24,940 nucleotides of DNA from JASFEQ01 sp050122535 (lineage in GTDB: Bacteria; Desulfobacterota; DSM-4660; Desulfatiglandales; HGW-15): positions 1-24,940 of the forward strand of contig JASFIT010000013.1 in NCBI GenBank assembly GCA_050122535.1, read 5' to 3'. Under the pieces are notes generated by a model. That model made no database searches. It saw only the letters and a program-made list of their open reading frames with translations, and was not told where the DNA came from. Shown piece after piece: positions 8,626 to 15,965 of the stretch (the first letter of the stretch is position 1; the number at the start of each line of letters is the position of its first letter). The position numbers and the translations under genes are program-made.

Positions 8626-8813
8626 GTCATTGCGAGCCACTCCCGCGGAGGCTGGAGGAGCGCGGCAATCTCACCCTTCACTGCGAGATTGCGGAGCCTG
8701 TTCCGAGTCAGATACTTTCCAAGAAAGCACACCGACAATATATAAGATTGCTTCGCCCCTGACTCTATGGGGGCTCGCAATGACGGGCGAGGAATCTCTC
8801 TCCTCGCAATGAC
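8626..8813. repeat. GTCATTGCGAG-family repeat (copy 2, compound)
   Basis: GTCATTGCGAG at 8626-8636 is matched by exact complements CTCGCAATGAC at 8774-8784 and again at 8803-8813. The interior has GCAATCTC, GCGAGATTGC and AAGATTGCTTCG segments that pair with one another. It looks like nested or tandem copies of the element at 5599-5699. It fills most of the 409-bp gene-free stretch between EF-G and the acyl-CoA dehydrogenase gene; the remainder is AT-rich, apart from the terminator. Confidence 0.7.
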
Positions 8814-8889
8814 ATTTTAGTTATCGCGTTTTTTTGGTTGTTGGTTTTCTACTATAATTTAAATCCTTGGCATATCATTCTTTAAACTA

Positions 8890-8921
8890 AAAAGAGGGCC
8901 TGCTCATGCAAACCCTCTTTT
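8890..8921 (-). terminator. Rho-independent terminator of the fad operon
   Basis: AAAAGAGGG (8890-8898) and CCCTCTTTT (8913-8921) form a perfect 9-bp stem with a 14-nt loop. Read on the minus strand it ends in a run of Us. It begins 25 bp after the acyl-CoA dehydrogenase stop codon, which supports transcription through the whole gene and so through the internal TGA. Confidence 0.8.
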
Positions 8922-8945
8922 CATCATACAGGATGATAAAAGGAA

Positions 8946-10730
8946 TTAGAAGGGATATGATTCCAGATCAATAATTCTTTCCGCAATCTCCCTCCTCAGA
9001 TTCACCGCATCAATAGGCTGATAGCGGGCCAACTTCTTTACGCCCGCTAATTGTGTTCGAAGCATATCCCCTTCTTCCACGTGGGCCAGGACCTCCTTGG
9101 CCCATGTTTCTATCTTAGGAATGGTCTCGTCCACATAGACCTTGACCGCCGATATTTGATATTTAGCCTTCTCCTCCCCTTCTCTTGAAATCATTTTTAG
9201 CGTCCTGAGCAGACCGCTCTCCATGGCAAAGATCTCTATGACCATGTCAGCTATCATTGCCAGGACCTCCTGCTCCTTTTCCAGTGCCTGCTGAAATTTT
9301 TGAGCAGCCACACCAGCCACCATAAGGGCGATCTTCTTGCTCATCTTCACCATATGCTCCTGAAGGGCAAGGGGTGTATCAGGCAATTGGACGGATAGGG
9401 GTGAGTAGGTCATGAGTTCTTGAGCGATGGCCTGCGCGGCAGGCAACATGGCCAGACGACCCTGAACAGCACGCCGCAGCATGGTTCCCGGAATAAGAAG
9501 TCGGTTGATCTCATTGGTCCCTTCCCAGATCAAATTGATCCTGTTATCCCGATAGGCACGCTCAGCCGGATATTCGGCGATATAACCGTATCCTCCCAGA
9601 ATCTGGACATACTCATCAACACAGTAGTCCGCGATCTCCGAACCATAGATTTTGGTGATTGAGCATTCCGGAGCATACTCCTCAATGGCCTTGGCGTTTT
9701 CAGCCCCACTCTTCTTCGCTTCTTCGTCCAGGGTACTCAGTTTATCATCAAACATTCCAGCAAGTCGGTACATCACGCTGTTGCACATGTAGGTGCGAAT
9801 CGCCATGTTGGCCAATTTGGTCTTGATCATGCCAAAGGAACTGATGGGAACTTTGAACTGGACTCGGCCGTTGGCGTATTTTATAGCCCCCGTCACGGAG
9901 GACTTGCATCCGCCCACTCAGGCTGCGCCCAATTTCCAGCGACCAATGTTCAGAATGTTAAAGGCAATCTTGTGGCCCTGGCCGATTTCAAACAGGACAT
10001 TTTCAACAGGCACCTTTGCATCCTCCAAAATAACTGGACGTGTGGAAGATCCATGGGCTCCCATTTTCTTCTCTTCCTTGCCTGTGGAAACACCTGGAAA
10101 ATCTCTTTCCACGATAAAACCGGTGAACTCTTCTCCGTCAACTTTGGCATAGACCACATAGCTGTTGGCCCAACCCGCGTTAGTTATAAACTGTTTCTCC
10201 CCGTTCAGGATATAGTGCTTGCCGTCTTCTGATAGAACCGCCTTTGTCTTGGCGTTCAAGGCATCCGATCCGGCCCCTGCTTCAGTGAGACAGTAGGAAC
10301 CGCACCACTCTCCAGAGGCCAATTTGGGCAGATATTTTTTCTTCTGTTCTTCATTTCCAAAATAGACGATGGGCAAGGTCCCTATCCCCGTATGGGCCCC
10401 ATAGACCACGGCAAAGGACCCGGCATCTCCTAAGGCCTCAGCCACAATCGTGGTGCTCACCTTGTCCAGCCCTAAACCGCCGTATTCCTCAGGGATGTCC
10501 GTTCCCAGGAGCCCCAACTCTCCAGCCGTAGCAAGGAGACTGAGGATCAGATCGTGATCTTTCTCTTCAATCTTATCTATATTTGGCAGAACCTCTTTTG
10601 TAACGAAATCCCTGGCGGTCTCGTAGATCATCTTGTGTTCTTCAGTGAAATCTTCTGGCGTAAAAACATCCTCCGGCGCAACATCTGATATCAAAAACTC
10701 GCCCCCTGCAAAAATCTTCCTATCAGCCAT
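8946..10730 (-). CDS. fadE: Acyl-CoA dehydrogenase, probable selenoprotein (Sec271, internal TGA)
   Basis: This FAD enzyme introduces the 2,3-double bond in acyl-CoA, the first step of beta-oxidation. The frame is interrupted once, by TGA at 9920-9918 (codon 271). Reading through gives 594 residues, the length of the VLCAD-like FadE class. Before the TGA lie the N-terminal helical domain and the flavin-binding C-L-T-E-A-G-A-G-S-D motif (147-156). After it lie Q-I-L-G-G-Y-G-Y (about 376-383) and I-W-E-G-T-N-E-I with the catalytic-base Glu403. Neither half could work alone. The TGA sits in a conserved helix, N-I-G-R-W-K-L-G-A-A-U-V-G-G-C-K, in frame with no indel; a single base separates TGA from TGC or TGT (Cys). 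A SECIS-like hairpin follows at 9904-9885. Cys275 lies four residues after Sec. AGGAG precedes the ATG. The alternative is a recent nonsense mutation or an assembly error. Confidence 0.8.
9885..9904 (-). promoter_or_regulatory. Candidate bacterial SECIS in the acyl-CoA dehydrogenase mRNA
   Basis: Starting 13 nt after the TGA, the mRNA folds as AG-[bulged U]-CCUCC-loop-GGGGG-CU. The pairs are 9904-9885, 9903-9886, then 9901-9887 to 9897-9891, with one U-G wobble. The apical loop is GUGAC (9896-9892), or a UGA triloop if G9896 pairs with C9892. The bulged U is six nucleotides before the loop G. In E. coli fdhF the bulged U17 and loop G23-U24 have the same spacing, and the whole unit here is shifted only 2 nt further from the UGA. 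The UGA-to-loop distance is 21 nt. The fold was drawn by hand. Confidence 0.6.
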
Positions 10731-10887
10731 TTTTTATACTCCTTTGTGTTCGTTGGCCTGTTAAGTAAATTACCCCGTTGGCCGTCCTATCTCACTTGTA
10801 GAGGGACAAACGGGCAAACTGAGTAAAGAATGCGGGTCCAGAGACCCGGCTTTGCTAAAGCATTTTAGCGGTTAGTAGACTGAGGCT

Positions 10888-11058
10888 ACGGCCCTTTCTC
10901 AAGGCCGTATCTCAAAAAAATTCCACCGGGCCCCGCAGTGACCCCATATTTTGAGGTTTGCGCCTCTGCGCCCATGGGAGTCTTCCGTGACTTCGTTAAA
11001 CCGCAAAATATGGGGTCACCGCCCACTCACACAATAGATGCGGCCTTGAGAAAAGGGG
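10888..11058. repeat. Large imperfect palindrome between fadA and fadE
   Basis: GTGACCCCATATTTTG (10938-10953) and CAAAATATGGGGTCAC (11004-11019) are perfect 16-base inverted arms. After one mismatch they continue inward as GGTTT/AAACC. Outside them, GGCCCTTTCTCAAGGCCG (about 10890-10907) is mirrored by CGGCCTTGAGAAAAGGGGC (about 11041-11059). ACGGCC/GGCCGT (10888-10908) also forms its own hairpin, and smaller ones lie at 10833-10848 (CGGGTC/GACCCG) and 10854-10869 (GCTAAA/TTTAGC). The element looks like a MITE or REP-type unit. It occupies most of the 440-bp gap; I see no gene there. Confidence 0.65.
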
Positions 11059-11170
11059 CTTGGCCTCGTAATGAATTGGCACAGCTCCTTTACCGGCGCG
11101 AGAATCGAATCATCATTCCACAAGCAAAGCTTAACTACACCGTCAGCTAAGCTGATATTTCTTGGACCGA

Positions 11171-12352
11171 TTAAACCTCCCGTTCAAAGATACCTGCTGC
11201 TCCCATACCGAAGCCGATACACATGGAGACCAAACCCCACCTGAGATTCCGCTCCTGCATTTCATAGACCAGTTGGGTTGTTAGTTTGGCGCCCGTACAT
11301 CCCAAAGGGTGGCCCAGTGCGACGGCTCCGCCGTTTACGTTGGTGATCTCTTCATTAATCCCCAGTTCCTGGATACAATAGATGGCCTGCGCGGCAAATG
11401 CCTCGTTCAACTCTATCAAGTCTATCTGCTCCAGACTCATGTTTGCCACTTTTAGCACTTTTGGAATGGCCACAGAAGGTCCCACGCCCATATACTCGGG
11501 TTCACAACCTTCAGCCACATGGTATCTAAATGTGGCCATCGGTTTCAGACCCAATTCTTTGGCCTTCTCTTTGGACATGAGTACCACAGCCGCCGCACCG
11601 TCGCTCATTTGCGAGGAATTGCCGGCCGTAACCGTTCCATTGGGTTTAAAGGCCGGGGGAATTTTGGAAATACTCTCCTTTGTCGTACCGGGGCGAACGC
11701 CCTCATCCGTGTCAAAGACGATCTCTTCGAACTCAAAACGTCCGTTAGGCAATGGCTTTTGTTTCTTAAGCTTCATAGGCACAATTTGACTTTTGAATCG
11801 ACCCGCCTTGATGGCGGCCTCAGCCTTTTGCTGACTCCTGGCACCGAATTCATCCTGCTCATCCCTGCCGATTTTGAACTTCTCGGCCACGTTTTCTGCG
11901 GTCAATCCCATACCCGTAAAGGCACCTGGCCTCATGTCCACCAGGGCGGGATTGGGGTACATCATGCTCCCGCCCATGGGGATCTGGCTCATGCTTTCCA
12001 CACCGCCTGCAATGATCACTTCTGAAAAGCCGCACATGATCTTCTCAGCCCCGATCGCTATGGCCTGGAGTCCCGAAGAGCAGAACCTATTGACCGTCAT
12101 TCCAGGAATTCGATCTGGCCATCCCATGGACATGACCAGAACGCGCCCCAAATTAAGCCCCTGGGTCGCCTCCGGGAAGGTGCACCCTATAATCACGTCG
12201 TCAATTAAGTTGGGATCCAGATCACCTGCTCTTTTTGTCAGGTCACCCAGTACCGCACATCCCATCGCTTCTGGGCGGGTATCCTTCAGCATTCCACGAG
12301 GGGCCTTCCCAATGGCTGTCCTGCATGCGGCCACAATCACAGCTTCTTTCAT
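11171..12352 (-). CDS. fadA: Acetyl-CoA acyltransferase (3-ketoacyl-CoA thiolase)
   Basis: This 393-residue thiolase cleaves 3-ketoacyl-CoA with CoA to release acetyl-CoA, the last beta-oxidation step. The nucleophile is Cys91 in N-R-F-C-S-S-G-L-Q. The C-terminal catalytic residues are in N-E-A-F-A-A, G-H-P-L-G-C-T-G-A (His) and C-I-G-F-G-M-G-A-A (second Cys). The length is standard. A strong GGGGAGGAG lies 7 nt before the ATG. It is the middle gene of fadN-fadA-fadE, 187 bp after fadN and 440 bp before fadE, all on the minus strand. Confidence 0.95.
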   Translation of the reverse strand: MKEAVIVAACRTAIGKAPRGMLKDTRPEAMGCAVLGDLTKRAGDLDPNLIDDVIIGCTFPEATQGLNLGRVLVMSMGWPDRIPGMTVNRFCSSGLQAIAIGAEKIMCGFSEVIIAGGVESMSQIPMGGSMMYPNPALVDMRPGAFTGMGLTAENVAEKFKIGRDEQDEFGARSQQKAEAAIKAGRFKSQIVPMKLKKQKPLPNGRFEFEEIVFDTDEGVRPGTTKESISKIPPAFKPNGTVTAGNSSQMSDGAAAVVLMSKEKAKELGLKPMATFRYHVAEGCEPEYMGVGPSVAIPKVLKVANMSLEQIDLIELNEAFAAQAIYCIQELGINEEITNVNGGAVALGHPLGCTGAKLTTQLVYEMQERNLRWGLVSMCIGFGMGAAGIFEREV

Positions 12353-12366
12353 GTCAATCTCCTCCC

Positions 12367-12539
12367 CTTGTAAAGACTAAAAATTAGAAATCCGAATATC
12401 GAAATTCGAAATAATTTATAAATTATCAAAATTCAAATGACCGAAAATTCCTATTTCAAGTTATGATCAGATCTTATTTTGAACATTCGAAAATTCTTAT
12501 TTCGGCTTTGTTTCGGATTTCAAATTTCGAGTTTCGAAT
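12367..12539. repeat. AT-rich palindromic spacer between fadN and fadA
   Basis: The spacer is built from GAAATTCGAA, ATTCGAAA and TTTCGAATT-type words in both orientations. It contains a perfect 16-bp palindrome, ATAATTTA/TAAATTAT, at 12411-12426. It has no coding character and may act as an mRNA processing or stability element; function is not shown. Confidence 0.5.
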
Positions 12540-14972
12540 TTAATTTCTGAGTGGTTTACCCGTATTCAGCATATGCTGAATTCTCGCGTGGGTGTTGGGA
12601 TCACCACAAAGACTCAAAAAGGTCTCCCGTTCCAGATCCAAGAGGTATTGCTCACTCACCTTGGTATCGGGTAAGAGGTTTCCACCGCACAACACATGGG
12701 CCACCTTTGTCGACACCGTCACATCATGATCCGTTGCATACCCCTGCTCATGTAGCGTCCAAATGGCGAGCTTTATCATGGCGAGGGTATTTTCCCCGGC
12801 TACTCGAATCTCGTCCAGTCGTTTGGGCGGTGTGTAGCCTTCCATGTTCATGGAGAGAACCGTGTTTTTAGCATCTTGGATTAGATAATCGCGGTTGACC
12901 GTCATCTTGTCCGTAGGTCTTAGGTAACCAAGCTTCACTGCCTCTGGTCCGGAGGTGGCAACCTTTGCCAGAGCAATAGTCTCAAAGGCCCTGGCCACAA
13001 AAGGCATCAGCTCGATCTGTTTCATATACACGCCACCCTTCTCTACCTCAAAAAGGTGCTCCGTGTTGCGGATCAGCAGCTCTTTACACCCGCCACTTGC
13101 AGGGATCAAACCCACACCCACTTCCACCAACCCCATATAGGTCTCCGCAGCATAGCGCACCCGATCCGCTGCCAGACAAACTTCACATCCCCCTGCCAGG
13201 GCCATACCAGCGGGTGCGGCCACCACGGGTTTGTCCAGATATTTCAGCTTCATCATGGCGTCCTGTAATGATTTGATCCCAAAATCCAGATCATCCCATT
13301 CCTCCTCTTGAGCCGCGAAGAGGACCATCACCAAATTGGCCCCTGCCGAGAAATTGGTCCCATGATTTGCAATGACCAACCCATCGAATTCCCGGCTCAC
13401 AACATCGGCGGATTCATGAATCATGGCGGTGATATCCTCACCAATGGCATTCATTTTGGTGTGGAATTCTAGGCAAGCCACGCCATCTCCAATGTCTATC
13501 AGTGACGCACCCATATTCCCCGCCACCTTTTTTTCCCGTTCTTTCAGAGAGGGCAAGAAGATGATCTCTGGCTTGACAGGGACTTCCTTGTATTCCTTAG
13601 AGGCCACATCGTAGAAACACACCTTCCCGTTCTCTCTTGTGTAAAAAGACCCTTTCCCGCTATCCAGCATTTCCTGGACCCATGCCGGGATTTCATAGCC
13701 CGCCTCTTTCATCTTTGCCACGGATTCACTTACGCCAATGCCATCCCAGGCCTCAAAGGGACCTAGTTTCCGGGCAAAACCCCACTTCATGGCGTTATCC
13801 ACGTTCACGATATCATCAGCAATCTCCGGGATCCGGTTGGCTGCATAGATGAGGCTTTCTGACATGGTCCTAAAGGAAAACTCTCCCCCTGCGTCATCAG
13901 CATAGTAGAGGGACTTGATCTTCTCCGAAGTCCCTGAAACATTCTTCGCCGTATTGAACGATGCGAGTTTAACCTTTTCCTGCGGGGTATGTTCCATGGA
14001 ATTGTAATCCAGGGAAAGAATCACTCTATTCCCTTCAGCATCCTTGCTCTTCTTGTAAAAACCCTGTTTGGTCTTGTCGCCAAGAAGCTTCTTCTCGATC
14101 ATCTGATTGATGAAATCGGGGACTTTGAACATTTCCCGTTTCTCGTCCTCAGGCGCCCCTTCATACACGTTGCTTGCCACGTGCAAGAGGGTATCAAGAC
14201 CCACCAGGTCTGCAGTTCTAAATGACGCACTCTTAGGATTTCCCACAACGGGCCCGGTGAGCTGATCCACGGCTTCAATGGTCAATCCCAGATCCATCAT
14301 ATTCTTGATGGCAGAAAACATGCTAAAGGTCCCTACCCGGTTGGCTATAAAGTTGGGTGTGTCTTTGGCATACACAATCCCTTTGCCTAGCACCTTTTCG
14401 CACATTTCTGCCAGGACCTCTATCACCTCTGGGAGCGTATCGGGCCCCGGTATAATCTCCAAAAGCTTCATATATCTGGGGGGATTGAAAAAATGGGTGA
14501 TGGCAAAATGTTTCTGGAAATCCTCGGATCGCCCCTCACACATGGCCTTAGCGGGTATGCCGGAGGTGTTGGAGGTCACGATGGTTCCTGGTGTCCTAAC
14601 CCCTTCGAGTTTTTCAAATACCACTTTCTTGATATCCAGCCTTTCCACGACCACCTCGATGATCCAGTCCACATCCTTTAGGCGTTCCAGGTCATCTTCC
14701 AGATTCCCCGCCCTGATCAGCTTGGCATTTTCTGGGACATAAAAGGAGGCTGGTTTTGACTTCAGGGCAGTATCTAACCCCTTTAGCGCAAATTTGTTTC
14801 TGAATCCTTTGTCCTCTTCAGAGAGCCCCTTCTTCTTGTCCTCTTCTGTGAACTCAGGGGGTACAATATCAAGCAAAATCGTCTCAATACCCACATTGGC
14901 CAATTGAGCAGCAATGGTTGCACCCATCACGCCCGCCCCAAGTACCCCAACTCTCTCAATTTTTTTGCTCAT
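12540..14972 (-). CDS. fadN: 3-hydroxyacyl-CoA dehydrogenase / enoyl-CoA hydratase, FadN type
   Basis: This 810-residue bifunctional protein hydrates enoyl-CoA and oxidises 3-hydroxyacyl-CoA. The NAD domain comes first: G-x-G-x-x-G in G-V-L-G-A-G-V-M-G (9-17), S-N-T-S-G-I (134-139), and the catalytic His160 in H-F-F-N-P-P. The hydratase/crotonase domain follows at roughly 490-690, with F-S-A-G-A-N (oxyanion loop), A-G-G-C-E-V and G-L-V-E-V-G-V-G-L-I-P (active-site Glu). This order, dehydrogenase before hydratase, is that of Bacillus FadN and opposite to E. coli FadB. Gene order fadN-fadA-fadE also matches the Bacillus fadNAE operon. A GGGGGAGG ribosome site lies 8 nt before the ATG. A FadR-like operator and promoter are upstream. 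Confidence 0.93.
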   Translation of the reverse strand: MSKKIERVGVLGAGVMGATIAAQLANVGIETILLDIVPPEFTEEDKKKGLSEEDKGFRNKFALKGLDTALKSKPASFYVPENAKLIRAGNLEDDLERLKDVDWIIEVVVERLDIKKVVFEKLEGVRTPGTIVTSNTSGIPAKAMCEGRSEDFQKHFAITHFFNPPRYMKLLEIIPGPDTLPEVIEVLAEMCEKVLGKGIVYAKDTPNFIANRVGTFSMFSAIKNMMDLGLTIEAVDQLTGPVVGNPKSASFRTADLVGLDTLLHVASNVYEGAPEDEKREMFKVPDFINQMIEKKLLGDKTKQGFYKKSKDAEGNRVILSLDYNSMEHTPQEKVKLASFNTAKNVSGTSEKIKSLYYADDAGGEFSFRTMSESLIYAANRIPEIADDIVNVDNAMKWGFARKLGPFEAWDGIGVSESVAKMKEAGYEIPAWVQEMLDSGKGSFYTRENGKVCFYDVASKEYKEVPVKPEIIFLPSLKEREKKVAGNMGASLIDIGDGVACLEFHTKMNAIGEDITAMIHESADVVSREFDGLVIANHGTNFSAGANLVMVLFAAQEEEWDDLDFGIKSLQDAMMKLKYLDKPVVAAPAGMALAGGCEVCLAADRVRYAAETYMGLVEVGVGLIPASGGCKELLIRNTEHLFEVEKGGVYMKQIELMPFVARAFETIALAKVATSGPEAVKLGYLRPTDKMTVNRDYLIQDAKNTVLSMNMEGYTPPKRLDEIRVAGENTLAMIKLAIWTLHEQGYATDHDVTVSTKVAHVLCGGNLLPDTKVSEQYLLDLERETFLSLCGDPNTHARIQHMLNTGKPLRN

Positions 14973-15072
14973 AGAAAGACCTCCCCCACAATCTTCAGCA
15001 TTTGACCACGGTTGAGAATCTGTTTTTCCTAGATTCTACGCATCCTATTGATTTATTTGATTTAAATGAAAA

Positions 15073-15090
15073 TGAATGAGCTTTCATTCA
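15073..15090. promoter_or_regulatory. FadR(TetR)-type operator of the fad operon
   Basis: TGAATGA (15073-15079) and TCATTCA (15084-15090) are perfect inverted half-sites separated by GCTT. This is the half-site sequence and spacing of the Bacillus FadR (YsiA) operator, TGAATGA-N4-TCATTCA, which long-chain acyl-CoA releases. It lies 101 bp upstream of fadN and just downstream of the predicted -10, where a bound repressor would block transcription. No FadR gene is in the window; the TetR protein here belongs to the efflux operon. Confidence 0.75.
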
Positions 15091-15099
15091 GTTTTATGA

Positions 15100-15129
15100 A
15101 CCCTAACACACCTCTACTGTCCAAGTCAA
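15100..15129 (-). promoter_or_regulatory. Probable promoter of the fad operon
   Basis: On the minus strand, TTGACT (15129-15124) is followed after 18 nt by TAGGGT (15105-15100), a weak -10. The FadR-like palindrome starts about 10 nt downstream, which makes the assignment more credible than the boxes alone. Confidence 0.45.
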
Positions 15130-15723
15130 ACTTTTTTCACCCCCTGACCCTTTGCATGGGTTTCCTCCCGGGGAAATTGAAGCATCCCGACCAAATTTGG
15201 GAGCTTTTGCTTCTTTATTCCCTCGCAATCAGATTGATAAGATCACCAATTAAACGTTCATCGCTTGGCCGTAAACCCTCATTCCCGCCCCACATCTAGT
15301 GCCGGATAAACTCCAGTGGACATCGTGGCCTCTCTGTTTTTCAGACCTTATCTGGATTCCCGCTTGCGCGGGAATGACAAAGGATGCTGTTCATCCTAGT
15401 CCAAAGGCCGAGGCAAGCTGGCATGATCTCGTAAATGTGTTGCGTTTTGTGCACAGAAAACTAAGATGAGTCAATTCCCACCATTCAAAATGGGGGCTTG
15501 ATTCCCCGAGCCTGAAAGGATCTTTGTTTATCTCTCGCAGAGATCACAGGGGCGCAGGGGATTTAATTGGACAGGATGGTCAGGATTTCACCCGCCGTCG
15601 CTGAAGCTATGGCGGGGCAAGCGGATAGTCAAAGAACTGGTTTGATTAGATCGCTTGAAATAATGGGAACCCGTGAGGCACAAAATAAGCTTGCTTATTT
15701 TTGTACTTCAGGGCTTCCCATTG

Positions 15724-15763
15724 TTCCCAAGGCACAGCCTTGGGAATCCCGCTAGGCGGGATT
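15724..15763. repeat. Two back-to-back perfect hairpins
   Basis: TTCCCAAGG-CACAG-CCTTGGGAA (15724-15746) is followed directly by AATCCCGC-TAG-GCGGGATT (15745-15763), sharing the AA at 15745-15746. Neither is followed by a T run, so they are better read as intergenic repeat units than as terminators. Confidence 0.6.
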
Positions 15764-15965
15764 TCCAGCGATCTTTGCATCCCATCCGGTACATCCTTTT
15801 AATCCTGTCTAGAAAAGTTTTTCGTGGTTTCTTTTTTTCGTGTTTTCGTGATTAATATTCCTGTCTGCGCTAGTCTGCGTGGGTCTGCGGCTAAAAATCT
15901 TTAAATCTGTTCGTTCTTGCCATGGGAATGTGGAAAGGAGGAACGGGAGAACGGAGGAGATTATA

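Larger units (their letters stand above)
14973..15965. other. Gene-free 1-kb stretch between the fad operon and the CoA-disulfide reductase gene
   Basis: Besides the operator and promoter, it holds dispersed hairpins. ATTCCCGC/GCGGGAAT is at 15356-15375. CCCGCC/GGCGGG is near 15590-15615. TTCCCAAGG/CCTTGGGAA (15724-15746) is followed directly by AATCCCGC/GCGGGATT (15745-15763). ACAGGAT-type words near 15571-15586 are mirrored by ATCCTTTTAATCCTGTC at 15792-15808. A GTCTGCGGCTAA-ending repeat (15863-15894) matches the one at 2447-2478. Short open frames here follow these repeats and show no conserved motif. Confidence 0.55.

Noticed and set aside
9918..9920. Acyl-CoA dehydrogenase as two separate genes (10730-9918 and 9917-8946)
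   Set aside because: Each half lacks an essential part of the fold, the downstream piece has no ribosome site at the GTG 9917, and the codons run on in frame without a gap.
10938..11150. 70-codon plus-strand open frame in the fadA-fadE gap
   Set aside because: It overlaps the large palindrome and has no coding signature.
15567..15855. Short plus-strand frames in the 1-kb gap upstream of the CoA-disulfide reductase gene
   Set aside because: They follow repeat hairpins and show no conserved residues or ribosome sites.
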